DNA of 64,000 bases from Thermosediminibacterales bacterium (GTDB taxonomy: Bacteria > Bacillota > Thermosediminibacteria > Koleobacterales > JARRCM01), in contig JARRCM010000009.1 in the NCBI GenBank assembly GCA_029982205.1, positions 1-64,000 of the forward strand, read 5' to 3'. Below are positions 8,393 to 17,500 of this stretch, in pieces. Position 1 is the first letter of the stretch, and each line of letters starts with the position of its first letter. The translations under genes were made by a program, and so were the position numbers. The notes beneath the pieces are model-generated. The model saw only the letters and a list, made by a program, of their open reading frames with translations, was not told the origin of the DNA and ran no database searches.

Positions 8393-9406
8393 TTAACGGG
8401 TTGACTTTCTTATTATCAACTCAGCTTCCATCACATCGATTACAGGTTCTGCGTTCTGTCCGTTTTTAATAAGCTGTATAAGCTTATTCACGGCCCTTGC
8501 GCCCATATCATAAAAAGGCTGTGCCATAGTAGATAGTGGAGGATCCAGTAATGAGCTAAATTCCAGGTTGTCAAAACCTATAACAGAAATATCCTCAGGC
8601 ACCCTTAGGCCATGGTCCTTTATAGCTCTTATAGCTCCGATAGCACGTAAATCCGTCGTGGCAAAAACGGCATCGAAGTCAATACTCTGATCAAGCAATC
8701 TGTTTATTGCATTGTATCCGTCTCTGCTCCACTGAACACACTCTGCATCCTCACCTGTTATCAGTTCCTCTTTCAAAGGCAATCCAGCATCTTTTAATGC
8801 CTGTTTATATCCTCTAAAACGTTCCCTGTAAAGGGCCAGCTGCTGGTTGCCTTTTATAATGGCGATTTTTTTGTGCCCTGTTTTCACAAGGTAAGACACA
8901 GCTTTGTATGCCGCTTTAAAGTTATCTATTATAACCGCATCAACATGTTTGTCGATGTTTCTAATCAGCAGCACAACAGGAAACCCTTTTTTCTTTAACT
9001 CGAGTACGTGATCTATATGTTCAGAAACCGTTGCAAGAATAAAACCATCTACCCATCGTTTACGCAGTTTTTCCACATACTCTCTTTCGATAAGCACGTC
9101 CTCATCGGTATTACACAACACGACAGTATAGCCCTGCTTTCGGGCTGTATCCTCCACACCTCTTACTACAGCAGGAAATATGGGGTTCCGTATGTTAGGA
9201 ATTATCAAACCTATAGTTTTAGTTCTGCCTTCCTTTAAGCCCTTTGCCAGAAAATTAGGTCGATAATTCAAAGCCCTTACTGCTTCCATCACTTTCTGCC
9301 TCGTTGCATCATTAACCGGGCCGTTTCCGCTGATAACCCTTGAAACAGTACTTGTCGATACTCCTGCTTTCTTAGCAACATCTTTTATGGTAACTATAAC
9401 AATCAT
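8393..9406 (-). CDS. LacI-family transcriptional regulator
   Basis: A 337-residue regulator. The N-terminal helix-turn-helix (T-I-K-D-V-A-K-K-A-G-V-S-T-S-T-V-S-R, residues 6-23) and hinge (N-Y-R-P-N) are typical of LacI/GalR proteins, followed by a periplasmic-binding-protein-like effector domain (N-I-R-N-P-I-F near residue 75; V-I-G-F-D-N near 278). It lies between the FMN reductase gene and the TRAP genes, in the same direction, and is likely the local substrate-responsive repressor. Palindromic CG-centred sites upstream of the first gene (10791-10806 and 10954-10969) are candidate operators, though CcpA could also use them. Confidence 0.9.
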   Translation of the reverse strand: MIVIVTIKDVAKKAGVSTSTVSRVISGNGPVNDATRQKVMEAVRALNYRPNFLAKGLKEGRTKTIGLIIPNIRNPIFPAVVRGVEDTARKQGYTVVLCNTDEDVLIEREYVEKLRKRWVDGFILATVSEHIDHVLELKKKGFPVVLLIRNIDKHVDAVIIDNFKAAYKAVSYLVKTGHKKIAIIKGNQQLALYRERFRGYKQALKDAGLPLKEELITGEDAECVQWSRDGYNAINRLLDQSIDFDAVFATTDLRAIGAIRAIKDHGLRVPEDISVIGFDNLEFSSLLDPPLSTMAQPFYDMGARAVNKLIQLIKNGQNAEPVIDVMEAELIIRKSTR

Positions 9407-9449
9407 CCCTTCTTCTTGCGTTTTTTATAAATAAATTAATTTTCTACTC

Positions 9450-10766
9450 TCATGTTGTTATGGATTTGTAAATAGGAGCATAAACTCCTCTATCCCTGAT
9501 AACACAACCTGTCGTGCCTCCCCTTCGCATGATTTCGGTACACTTGCTGCAGGCAATACAGCACTTTCTCCTTTCCATTGCTCCGTGTAATAAAATATCT
9601 TTTGGGAAATCGGGATATGCAAATGCCTGTCGGCCAAAACCTGCGATTCTGAACCAACCTGCCTCAATACCTCCTGCTGCAATAAGTGCTGCAAATTCGC
9701 GCAACCAACTGAAACCGGTAGCAATGATTGATACTTCAGGAACACTTTTCTGTATATCCCTTGCGGTTTGCAATAATCTAAGCACTCCCATAAGAGGATG
9801 CTCGGGAGAGGAATAACCACCGGTATCAAAGGGTCTACCTATATGAGGGTTGTAGTAAGGGTTGCCGCAAGTTATATTAATCAGCTTAACTCCTTTTTCT
9901 TTAAGAAGCTCGACCAGCTTAATAGGTTCAGCAAGATCGGGTTTGGAATCATCTTCAGCATCAACTCCCCATCCATAGGGATATGGAATAGCATCATAAG
10001 CATTAAGCCTTACTGCAATATCAATTGAATCACCTAAACGGGTTTTGATTTTGTCTACTATATTCAGAAGAAACCTTGTTCTGTTTTCAAAGCTTCCACC
10101 GTATTCCCCGTTTCTTGTATGAGCAGACAGAAGTTCTGATATAAGGTACCTGTGACAGCTCTTGATATCTACTGCATCAAATCCTATTTTCTGGGCAAGC
10201 ACTGCGGCCTCTACAAAACGGTCTTCTAGTTGCTTTAGTTCATCATCTGTTATTATCCTGTAATGGAGTGATGATTTGTCGAGATATGGGTTTTCTGCAG
10301 CTATTATTGGAGCGGGTTTGCCTTCCGGTTTACTGTAACGTCCAGAATGGGTTAACTGCAGCACAGTATAAGGTCTGTAATCAGATCCAAATTCCTCCTG
10401 TGAAGTACTGATTATTAAGTCATATAATCTGGAAAATGCCTCTACATTCTGTCGACAGAGAAACAGCTGCCTGGGATTGGCTCTCCCTTCCGGAACAATA
10501 GCTGTAGCCTCAATCCATATAAGGCCGGCACCTCCTCTTGCCATTCTTTCATATCTTCTGTAAGTTAATTTATCAGGTTTTCCATCTTTTGTCCCATCAC
10601 ATCCCTCCATAGGATGAATGGATAAAGCATTAGGTATGGTTTTGCCTCCTAAATGTACAGGCTGTTCTAAGATTTTTAAATCATATGAAACAGGCAGTTC
10701 AAAACCTGCGGAATTTATCTCATCCAACAAATCAGTGATAGATTCATAATTAAACTTCATCTTCAT
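9450..10766 (-). CDS. NADH:flavin oxidoreductase, old yellow enzyme family with Fe-S cluster motif
   Basis: A 438-residue FMN TIM-barrel protein. The N-terminal barrel resembles old yellow enzyme/2,4-dienoyl-CoA reductases. The C-terminal Cys403-x2-Cys406-x2-Cys409-x11-Cys421 arrangement (plus adjacent Cys402) is close to the 4Fe-4S motif of the FadH group. The flavodoxin-like and NADH domains of full-length FadH (about 650 residues) are absent, so electrons must come from another protein or directly from NAD(P)H. First gene of the catabolic run, with two palindromes upstream. It probably reduces an activated C=C or C=O bond of the pathway substrate. The reaction is unknown. Confidence 0.78.
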   Translation of the reverse strand: MKMKFNYESITDLLDEINSAGFELPVSYDLKILEQPVHLGGKTIPNALSIHPMEGCDGTKDGKPDKLTYRRYERMARGGAGLIWIEATAIVPEGRANPRQLFLCRQNVEAFSRLYDLIISTSQEEFGSDYRPYTVLQLTHSGRYSKPEGKPAPIIAAENPYLDKSSLHYRIITDDELKQLEDRFVEAAVLAQKIGFDAVDIKSCHRYLISELLSAHTRNGEYGGSFENRTRFLLNIVDKIKTRLGDSIDIAVRLNAYDAIPYPYGWGVDAEDDSKPDLAEPIKLVELLKEKGVKLINITCGNPYYNPHIGRPFDTGGYSSPEHPLMGVLRLLQTARDIQKSVPEVSIIATGFSWLREFAALIAAGGIEAGWFRIAGFGRQAFAYPDFPKDILLHGAMERRKCCIACSKCTEIMRRGGTTGCVIRDRGVYAPIYKSITT

Positions 10767-10790
10767 TTATAGGCTCCTTTCCAAGGCTTT

Positions 10791-10806
10791 CTGTAAACGT
10801 TTGCAT
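10791..10806. promoter_or_regulatory. LacI-family/CcpA-type operator candidate, site 1
   Basis: CTGTAAACGTTTGCAT: a CG-centred palindrome fitting the cre/LacI-family pattern TGNAANCGNTNNCA. It begins 25 bases upstream of the FMN reductase start codon, where a bound repressor would block transcription or elongation. Confidence 0.55.
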
Positions 10807-10953
10807 AAAATTGCAAAATAAAAAAATCACAAATTTCTATAGTGAAAATTTATATGAATAGACATAATAACTGATAATAAGCCGATATCAAGCTCTTATG
10901 TATACTTTCTCCAAAAATTTCAAAACCAACACAAAAACTTTTCTAAATATTTT

Positions 10954-10969
10954 ATGGGAACGTTTTCAT
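10954..10969. promoter_or_regulatory. LacI-family/CcpA-type operator candidate, site 2
   Basis: ATGGGAACGTTTTCAT: a second CG-centred palindrome, 163 bases from site 1. A pair of sites at such a distance suits looping by a tetrameric or dimer-of-dimers LacI-family repressor, or dual control by CcpA and the local regulator. Confidence 0.5.
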
Positions 10970-11062
10970 AGATAAATATTCTACATGTGTTTGAAAAATC
11001 CTGCTAAATTTTTAAAAATTTTTTATATGAAAATAAATTTAGTTCAAAATTCGTAAACAAAA

Positions 11063-11091
11063 AGCAGGATTGGACTACATTCCATCCTGCT
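11063..11091 (-). terminator. Terminator after nrdJ
   Basis: Stem AGCAGGA/TCCTGCT extended by TGGA/TCCA with one bulged T. On the minus strand it is followed by TTTTTGTTT. It lies 10 bases past the nrdJ stop. Confidence 0.8.
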
Positions 11092-11101
11092 CGTTTTATA
11101 A

Positions 11102-13402
11102 CTATCCACATTTAGAATACCCGCATGAGCGGCACACAATACACCCACCTTCATGTTCAATAACACCCCCACACTCAGGGCATCTGGTTTTAAAACTTAA
11201 ATCTTCAGCTAAGCAGCCTGTTTCATCTTCAGAGGGGTAAATCTTGCTCATGAGTTCGCGGTTACCACCATTCCCATTAGAAATATTAATTTTTTCTCCT
11301 ATACAGCGTTCAATAGCCCTTCCAATAGCATCAGGGCAAGATAAAACTTTGAGCCCTTTTTTTCTGATGGTAGAGTGGCATCTGATTCCCTTCAGCTGTT
11401 CTACTATTGATTTGACTTCGATTCCCGAGCGCAGGGCAAGAGATATCAGTCTGCTCGTGGCCTCCGACTGCGAAGGGCAGCCTCCGGCACGTCCGAGGTT
11501 TGTAAACACTTCACATATACCTTTTTCATCTGAATTTACTGTTATGTATAGATTGCCGCAACCTATCTTAACCTTTTCTGTATTGCCATATGTTATATTA
11601 GGCCTGGGACGGGGAGTTAGTTTTCCGCTTCCGCCTTCCTGTTTGGGAGGATCATTTTCTCCTTGTTTTTGAGCCAGACCTTTGTTCAAAACCTGTTCCT
11701 CACGGCTGCCGTCACGGTAAATGGTAACCCCCTTACAGCCCAGCTTATAAGCCATCAGATAAACCTTTTTCACATCTTCTTTTGTGGCTTCATTCGGGAA
11801 GTTTACCGTTTTTGATACGGCATTATCGGTATACTTCTGAAACGCTGCCTGAATCCTTATGTGCCATTCCGGTTCCACATCATGTGCAGTTACAAAAACT
11901 TTTTTAATGTCTTCCGGGATAAAGTCTATGTCTTTTAATGAACCTCTTTCCGCAACTTTCCTCAGAAGTTCATCGCTGTAAAATCCCCGTTCTTTAGCTG
12001 TTTCTTGAAAAATCGGATGAACCTCAACAAGCCTGTCGTTATCCATTACATGACGTTCAAAAGCCAGGGCAAACACAGGTTCAATCCCGCTGCTGGCCCC
12101 ACATATAATGCTGATGCTTCCTGTTGGGGCTATAGTTGTTGTTGTGGCATTCCTCAACTTCATTCCGCCGGGTCTATCAAAGATACTTCCTTCAAAGTTC
12201 GGAAATGTTCCCCTTTCAATTGCAAGACTTTCAGATGCTTTTTTGGATTCACAGTTTATAAACTTCATTATCTCTTCTGCGGTTGTTACTGCAGCTTCAG
12301 AGTTATAAGGGATACCCAGGCGAATAAGCATGTCCGCAAAGCCCATAACTCCAAGGCCTATTTTCCGGTTCGCTTTTGTTTTTTCTTCTATAATTTTTAA
12401 CGGGTATTTATTTACATCGATAACATTATCAAGAAACCTCACCGCAAGGTGCACGGTTTTCTTCAATTTTTCGTAATCTACAGCCCATCTGCTGCTGTTT
12501 TGTTCTTTTTTAACCATTTTTGAAAGGTTTATCGACCCAAGGTTGCATGACTCATAGGGCAATAAAGGCTGTTCCCCGCATGGGTTAGTGCTTTCAATCT
12601 GCCCGTCTTTTGGTGTAGGATTAAATTCATTCATGCGGTCGATGAAAATAATCCCAGGCTCGCCGTTTTTCCAGGCCATTTCCACTATAAGATTAAAGAC
12701 CTCCCGGGCGTTTAGGCTGCCGGTTATCTTTTTCGTATGAGGATCAATAAGGTTATAGTCTTTGTTTTCTTCAACAGCCTTCATAAACTCATCTGTTAGC
12801 GCCACGCTTATATTAAAATTGGTGATATCTTTATTGTCCCTTTTACACCTGATAAACTCCAGTATGTCGGGGTGGTCTACCCGCAGGATGCCCATGTTGG
12901 CACCCCTTCGCGTACCGCCCTGTTTCACAGCTTCGGTGGCCGAGTTGAAAACTTTCATAAATGATATGGGGCCCGAGGCTACCCCACCTGTTGACCTTAC
13001 CGTAGAGCCCTTAGGCCTAAGCCTTGAAAAACTAAAACCTGTTCCGCCCCCGCTTTTATGGATAAGAGCAGCTTGTTTGATTGCGTCAAATATGCCTTCC
13101 ATTGAGTCTTCCACAGGAAGCACAAAACATGCGGAAAGCTGCCCAAGCTCCCTTCCCGCATTCATCAAAGTAGGAGAGTTGGGCATAAACTCCAGTCTTG
13201 TCATCATTCCGTAAAACTCTTCTTCTATCCTTTTTACATCAGCATTTTTATCATAATTCAGTTCAGCCTGTGCTATTGTTTTTGCCACCCTTCGAAACAT
13301 GTCTTCAGGTTTTTCAACAAGCCTGCCGTCTTCATCTTTTTTCAGGTATCGCCTCTCTAAAACTTTAACCGCATTTTCTGTTAATTTCAGTTTTTTCTCC
13401 AT
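11102..13402 (-). CDS. nrdJ: Adenosylcobalamin-dependent (class II) ribonucleotide reductase
   Basis: A 766-residue enzyme that reduces ribonucleotides to deoxyribonucleotides using B12 to make a thiyl radical, with no oxygen requirement. The N-P-C-G-E motif (radical cysteine and glutamate) and the preceding S-A-C-F-V-L-P cysteine segment are visible. The C-terminus is a Cys-rich zinc-ribbon-like tail (C-P-E-C-G-G ... [10 protein letters not shown]) typical of this subgroup. The ATG at 13402 is chosen because AAGAGGTG precedes it by 7 bases; a GTG three codons upstream lies inside that ribosome site. It follows the class III activase by 12 bases, so both reductases share one operon. Confidence 0.93.
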   Translation of the reverse strand: MEKKLKLTENAVKVLERRYLKKDEDGRLVEKPEDMFRRVAKTIAQAELNYDKNADVKRIEEEFYGMMTRLEFMPNSPTLMNAGRELGQLSACFVLPVEDSMEGIFDAIKQAALIHKSGGGTGFSFSRLRPKGSTVRSTGGVASGPISFMKVFNSATEAVKQGGTRRGANMGILRVDHPDILEFIRCKRDNKDITNFNISVALTDEFMKAVEENKDYNLIDPHTKKITGSLNAREVFNLIVEMAWKNGEPGIIFIDRMNEFNPTPKDGQIESTNPCGEQPLLPYESCNLGSINLSKMVKKEQNSSRWAVDYEKLKKTVHLAVRFLDNVIDVNKYPLKIIEEKTKANRKIGLGVMGFADMLIRLGIPYNSEAAVTTAEEIMKFINCESKKASESLAIERGTFPNFEGSIFDRPGGMKLRNATTTTIAPTGSISIICGASSGIEPVFALAFERHVMDNDRLVEVHPIFQETAKERGFYSDELLRKVAERGSLKDIDFIPEDIKKVFVTAHDVEPEWHIRIQAAFQKYTDNAVSKTVNFPNEATKEDVKKVYLMAYKLGCKGVTIYRDGSREEQVLNKGLAQKQGENDPPKQEGGSGKLTPRPRPNITYGNTEKVKIGCGNLYITVNSDEKGICEVFTNLGRAGGCPSQSEATSRLISLALRSGIEVKSIVEQLKGIRCHSTIRKKGLKVLSCPDAIGRAIERCIGEKINISNGNGGNRELMSKIYPSEDETGCLAEDLSFKTRCPECGGVIEHEGGCIVCRSCGYSKCG

Positions 13403-13414
13403 TAACAGCACCTC

Positions 13415-14104
13415 TTATCTTATTATAGATTCCAAAACATAGTTTTTTAAAACTCTTTTTAAATACATGAATTCTTTATCAGAATATGTTGTTTTAGAAA
13501 CAAAATCGCTATCTAGCGTCTTTGTAGGAACAAATTTTTGAAGAACATACCTTTCAGCACCTTTTATGATTTTTGCTATTTGTATTATATCATTCAAATC
13601 AAGCATAGATTTTATTACAGTTGTTCTAAACTCATAATCTAATCCCGAATCCATAATCAATTTTATGCTCTGTTTGATTTTTCCAGGGTCAACACTACTT
13701 CTTGCGATTTCTTTATATTTTTCTAACGGAGCTTTTATGTCCATAGCAAAATAATCTATAGTTCTTGATTCAATCAACTTATTAATCGTTTCCGGATTGC
13801 TCCCATTCGAATCCAGTTTGACAAGATACCCCATATCCTTAATACGCTCAATAAAATCAATTAAATCGGTTTGAAGTGTTGGTTCACCACCTGTTACAAC
13901 AACAGCATCAAGTTTCCCCTTACGACTCTTTAAAAATCCGAAAACTTCTTCATTGCATAAAGGTTCCTCAAAAAAATCAGGATTAACAAGCTCCGGGTTA
14001 TGACAATAAGGACACCTGAAATTGCATCCCTGTGTAAACACAACAGCGCTGATTTTACCCGGATAATCTATTAGTGAGAACTTCTGTAAGCCTCCAATAT
14101 TCAT
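13415..14104 (-). CDS. nrdG: Anaerobic ribonucleotide reductase activating protein (radical SAM)
   Basis: A 229-residue radical-SAM activase that installs the glycyl radical on NrdD. Cys27-x3-Cys31-x2-Cys34 (G-C-N-F-R-C-P-Y-C-H) binds the 4Fe-4S cluster and SAM. The following G-G-E-P-T motif is the SAM-binding glycine-rich segment. It is longer than the E. coli type (about 155) and belongs to the clostridial/archaeal subgroup. Its start overlaps the nrdD stop by 4 bases (ATGA), which supports coupled translation and the partner assignment. Confidence 0.92.
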   Translation of the reverse strand: MNIGGLQKFSLIDYPGKISAVVFTQGCNFRCPYCHNPELVNPDFFEEPLCNEEVFGFLKSRKGKLDAVVVTGGEPTLQTDLIDFIERIKDMGYLVKLDSNGSNPETINKLIESRTIDYFAMDIKAPLEKYKEIARSSVDPGKIKQSIKLIMDSGLDYEFRTTVIKSMLDLNDIIQIAKIIKGAERYVLQKFVPTKTLDSDFVSKTTYSDKEFMYLKRVLKNYVLESIIR

Positions 14105-16197
14105 AATCCCTTAACCTCAAAAGTTTTTCTCAGTTTAAACTCCTCTTTTTTACCTTTGTTCCATTGATTAACAGGTCTCAGATAACCCACCACACGTGAA
14201 TAGACTTCACACACAGACCCACATCTTGGACATTTGCTGTGTTCTCCTGATAAATAGCCATGAGCGGGACAAACGCTAAATGTAGGTGTTAATGTAAAGT
14301 AGGGCAGACGGTAGTTTTCACAAATTTTTTTAATCAAATTTTTAACTGAGTCCCTATTATTTATTTGCTCACCTAAAAAGATATGCATCACAGTACCGCT
14401 TGTGTATTTTGTCTGTATTTCGTCCTGCAGATCCAAAGCTTCAAACACATCATCGGTAAAATTGACAGGAAGCTGGCTGGAATTTGTATAAAACGGTTCT
14501 GCGCCTTTTTTGTATTCCTCTTCATTTGCACAAACTATTTCAGAGAATTTATCTTTATCTATTCTTGCGAGCCTGTAAGACGTCCCTTCAGCCGGAGTGG
14601 CTTCGAGATTATAGTTGTTTCCGGTTTCCTCCTGGAACTCAAGCAGTTTATCCCTCATAAAGTCTAAAACCTTAAGGGTAAAAGCCCTTGATTTTTCTGA
14701 AGCAATATTTTCCCCAAACATGTTTAAACAGGCCTCATTCATTCCAACCAAACCCAGTGTAGAAAAATGGTTTTTCCAGTATTCATTAAAACGTTTTTTA
14801 ATATCCCTCAGATAGTATTTGGCATATGGATAAAGGTCTTCACCGGTATACTTTTCAAGGACCTTTCTTTTTATCTCAAGACTGCTTTTTGCCAGAACCA
14901 TAAGTTTTTCTAATCTGTCAAAGAAATCGGCCTCATCTTTGGCAAGGTATCCAAGCCTTGGCATGTTAATCGTAACCACACCAATAGAACCGGTCAAAGG
15001 ATTCGCTCCAAAAAGACCTCCTCCCCTCTTCTTCAATTCCCTTGTATCGAGGCGGAGACGGCAGCACATTGACCTTGCATCTTCAGGGCTCATGTCTGAA
15101 TTTATGAAATTAGAAAAGTAGGGGATACCGTATTTGGCCGTCACTTCCCAGAGAATATCCAGATTGTGGTTTTCCCAGTCAAACTCATTAGTTATGTTGT
15201 AAGTTGGTATGGGGAAGGTGAAAACCCTTCCTTTAGCGTCTCCTTCCAGCATTACTTCCAGAAACGCCTTGTTGAGCATGTCCATCTCTTTCTGAAACTC
15301 TTTATACGTTTCCTTTTGCTGTCTGCCTCCGATTACTACAGGCTGATCAGCAAGATATCCAGGAACAGTAAGGTCAAATGTGACATTTGTAAAAGGCGTC
15401 TGAAATCCAACCCTTGTGGGGACATTCAGATTAAAAACAAATTCCTGCAGAGCCTGTTTGACATCTCTAAACCCAAGACCGTCATATCTTATGAAAGGGG
15501 CAAGATATGTGTCAAAGTTGCTGAAAGCCTGAGCACCGGCAGCCTCACCCTGAAGCGTATAAAAGAAATTGACTATTTGACCAAGTGCGCTGCGAAAATG
15601 TTTTGCAGGTTTGCTTTCTACCTTTCCGGGCACTCCTTTAAAACCCTCTACCAGCAGGTCATAAAGGTCCCATCCTACACAGTAGACAGAAAGAATGTTC
15701 AAATCGTGAATATGTAAATCCCCGTTCACGTGAGCCTGTCTGATTTCAGGCGGATAGATTTTGTTCAACCAGTAAATTTTACTTGTTTCTGAAGAAATAT
15801 AATTGTTTAACCCCTGTAAAGAAAAATTCATATTGCTGTTTTCATTAACCTGCCAGTCAAGCTGTTTCAGATATTGGTCTATCAGGTCAATCCCTGCCTT
15901 GGCTGTAATTTCTCTTATCTTTGCATGCTGCTCTCGATAAATAATATACGCTTTTGCAGTCCTTCGATAAGGAGAAGACAAAAGGACTTCTTCTACTATG
16001 TCCTGAATCTCTTCAACCGTGGGAATTTGCTGCCCGAAATATTTTTCAGCCAAATTTAAAACCTTAATAGTAAGCCTTTTCGCAATATGACAGTCAAATT
16101 CCCCCGTTGCCGCACCGGCCTTCGCAATCGCATTCGTAATTTTCTCAGCATCAAACTCGGTTATTCTGCCATCTCTTTTTTTAATAGTTTTGAACAT
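14101..16197 (-). CDS. nrdD: Anaerobic (class III) ribonucleoside-triphosphate reductase
   Basis: A 698-residue glycyl-radical enzyme. The N-terminal ATP-cone (residues 1-90, beginning K-K-R-D-G-R) is the allosteric site. The C-terminal region has the zinc cysteines (V-C-P-A-H-G ... K-C-P-R-C-G) and the radical site R-V-V-G-Y-L with Gly671. The ATG is preceded by AAAGGAGAG. It is active only without oxygen, which fits an obligate anaerobe. It heads the nrdD-nrdG-nrdJ operon; an imperfect dyad near 16243-16259 is a possible NrdR target. Confidence 0.95.
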   Translation of the reverse strand: MFKTIKKRDGRITEFDAEKITNAIAKAGAATGEFDCHIAKRLTIKVLNLAEKYFGQQIPTVEEIQDIVEEVLLSSPYRRTAKAYIIYREQHAKIREITAKAGIDLIDQYLKQLDWQVNENSNMNFSLQGLNNYISSETSKIYWLNKIYPPEIRQAHVNGDLHIHDLNILSVYCVGWDLYDLLVEGFKGVPGKVESKPAKHFRSALGQIVNFFYTLQGEAAGAQAFSNFDTYLAPFIRYDGLGFRDVKQALQEFVFNLNVPTRVGFQTPFTNVTFDLTVPGYLADQPVVIGGRQQKETYKEFQKEMDMLNKAFLEVMLEGDAKGRVFTFPIPTYNITNEFDWENHNLDILWEVTAKYGIPYFSNFINSDMSPEDARSMCCRLRLDTRELKKRGGGLFGANPLTGSIGVVTINMPRLGYLAKDEADFFDRLEKLMVLAKSSLEIKRKVLEKYTGEDLYPYAKYYLRDIKKRFNEYWKNHFSTLGLVGMNEACLNMFGENIASEKSRAFTLKVLDFMRDKLLEFQEETGNNYNLEATPAEGTSYRLARIDKDKFSEIVCANEEEYKKGAEPFYTNSSQLPVNFTDDVFEALDLQDEIQTKYTSGTVMHIFLGEQINNRDSVKNLIKKICENYRLPYFTLTPTFSVCPAHGYLSGEHSKCPRCGSVCEVYSRVVGYLRPVNQWNKGKKEEFKLRKTFEVKGL

Positions 16198-16242
16198 GAT
16201 ACTTCTCTCCTTTAATTACTGTTTCATTTAAATCTTCCTGAC

Positions 16243-16259
16243 AAACTATATTTTAGTTT
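16243..16259. promoter_or_regulatory. Dyad upstream of nrdD, possible NrdR-like site
   Basis: AAACTA-N5-TAGTTT, 46 bases ahead of the nrdD start. It resembles an NrdR box (ACTATATATAGT-like) but is one base longer and is single, while NrdR boxes normally occur in pairs. Weak candidate. Confidence 0.25.
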
Positions 16260-16512
16260 ATAAATCGGATATATAAAAATATTCTTTAGTATTTTTATAA
16301 TCACTATCTAATTTATAGCAAAACACTTCATCAAAGTTAGTATTTTTAAGGTATTGATTATTATCTAAAAGATTTTTAAAAGCTTCCTTTGCGTTTACAC
16401 CAGAAGAAAAACCAATTACTTGTAAATTCTCAATATCTGGTAAAATAGATTCTGAATTAGGTTGAAAAGTATATCCTTCGGTTGTCAAAAATATATAGTA
16501 ATTTATATCCAC
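16258..16512 (-). CDS. Small conserved-looking protein of unknown function (84 aa)
   Basis: Not assigned to a named family. The 84-residue acidic protein is predicted to be a compact alpha/beta domain with no signal peptide or membrane segment (N-Y-Y-I-F-L-T-T-E-G at the start; K-E-A-F-K-N-L-L-D-N mid-protein). Start GTG at 16512 has GGGAGG 11 bases upstream. Its 5' end overlaps the PLD-type nuclease gene by 10 bases, so the two are co-translated. Base composition is strikingly AT-rich compared with nrdD and the following genes. Given the pairing, it might be an antitoxin, immunity or accessory protein for the nuclease; that is inference only. Confidence 0.65.
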   Translation of the reverse strand: MDINYYIFLTTEGYTFQPNSESILPDIENLQVIGFSSGVNAKEAFKNLLDNNQYLKNTNFDEVFCYKLDSDYKNTKEYFYISDL

Positions 16513-17312
16513 AGCTTTTTGTACCTCCCTTTACCTAAAAATTTTATTAATCCCATATCTCTTAGGAATTGTAATTGCTGACGGATTTTGGCTTCTATGT
16601 TATGGTTTTCCGGGTAAATTTTTTGTAAATCTGGCTTATATTTATAAACATCACTTAATTCAAAGACAAATTTGTTAATTTTATTTAATTGATTAAATAT
16701 TGCAAGTTTCCACCCTGAAAGACTTTTTTTTATTGATTCTATACCTCCAGTAAATAAATCATCTTGATAAACCTCCTCATCTTGAAAGCCTATTAAATTT
16801 ATTTCTGGAAGTTTAATTTTCTTTTCTTGAGGTATATTATTTAGAATTCTATCAATGGTTTCAATAATTTCATTTGTAATTTCTCCACTTAATTCACTCT
16901 GATAAATCAAATCAAAATCTTCACATACTTTCTTAACCAAATTCGGCTCATCTGAAAGTATTCCATATTCATAGTTTTTAGTTAAACCAGAATTAGTAAG
17001 GTTAGCTGAGGTTATAACAACAGATCTTTCATCAAAAATATATATTTTCGCATGCAAATTTTGATAATTCTTTATTCTTCCATTTTTCTCTAAAATATAA
17101 CGCATAGCCTCAAGGTCAGAAGCTCGTTTATAAAAATGTGCAATATTAAAATTAGTAATTAAATCAAAATTAACTTTTTTACTTTTATATTTGAAAATCT
17201 TTTTTAAAACCTTATATTTGACAAATGGAGAACATATTTTGATACTGTTTTTAGTTTCGAAAACATATTGAAGAAATTTATTTTCCCATGGTTTATTAAT
17301 TATTTCTATCAT
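16503..17312 (-). CDS. Phospholipase-D-family nuclease with restriction-enzyme-like C-terminal winged helix
   Basis: A 269-residue protein with one HKD motif: His87-x-Lys89, then Asp94 and S-A-N (Ser102, Asn104), the pattern of PLD-superfamily nucleases such as Nuc and BfiI, which act as dimers. The C-terminal 30-odd residues (K-I-R-Q-Q-L-Q-F-L-R-D-M-G-L-I ... G-K-G-R-Y) match the winged-helix tail found in several type II restriction enzymes, pointing to DNA as the target. No methyltransferase gene is nearby. ATG 17312 follows AAAGGGTG; a GTG three codons earlier lacks a ribosome site. AT-rich, codon use unlike its neighbours, probably acquired by transfer. Confidence 0.72.
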   Translation of the reverse strand: MIEIINKPWENKFLQYVFETKNSIKICSPFVKYKVLKKIFKYKSKKVNFDLITNFNIAHFYKRASDLEAMRYILEKNGRIKNYQNLHAKIYIFDERSVVITSANLTNSGLTKNYEYGILSDEPNLVKKVCEDFDLIYQSELSGEITNEIIETIDRILNNIPQEKKIKLPEINLIGFQDEEVYQDDLFTGGIESIKKSLSGWKLAIFNQLNKINKFVFELSDVYKYKPDLQKIYPENHNIEAKIRQQLQFLRDMGLIKFLGKGRYKKLWI

Positions 17313-17500
17313 TTTCTTCACCCTTTTATATAATTACTTGATAATACTCATATTTAATTGTTAAATCCCATATATAGTAACCAATTTTATTATAATACTC
17401 AATATATAGTATGTCCAACTCTTGTTTGGTAGATATTCTCTTTAATAAGTTAATATATCTTTTTTTTCCTCCAAATTACTTTCAGTAATTTATTTATAAG
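17313..17500. other. AT-rich spacer upstream of the nuclease gene
   Basis: Very AT-rich sequence that must contain the promoter of the nuclease pair. No clear promoter pair, repeat or open frame could be singled out. Confidence 0.4.

Larger units (their letters stand above)
10767..11062. other. Regulatory intergenic region, about 300 bases
   Basis: AT-rich spacer between the RNR operon terminator and the first gene of the catabolic run. It contains two CG-centred palindromes (listed separately) and no convincing open reading frame. The promoter of the FMN reductase gene must lie here. Confidence 0.6.

Noticed and set aside
9458-9829. 123-codon frame inside the FMN reductase gene
   Set aside because: Same strand, shifted frame, no ribosome site, no recognisable motif; the reductase itself covers it.
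13403-14104. B12 riboswitch controlling nrdJ
   Set aside because: Only 12 bases separate nrdG and nrdJ, so there is no room for a cobalamin aptamer.
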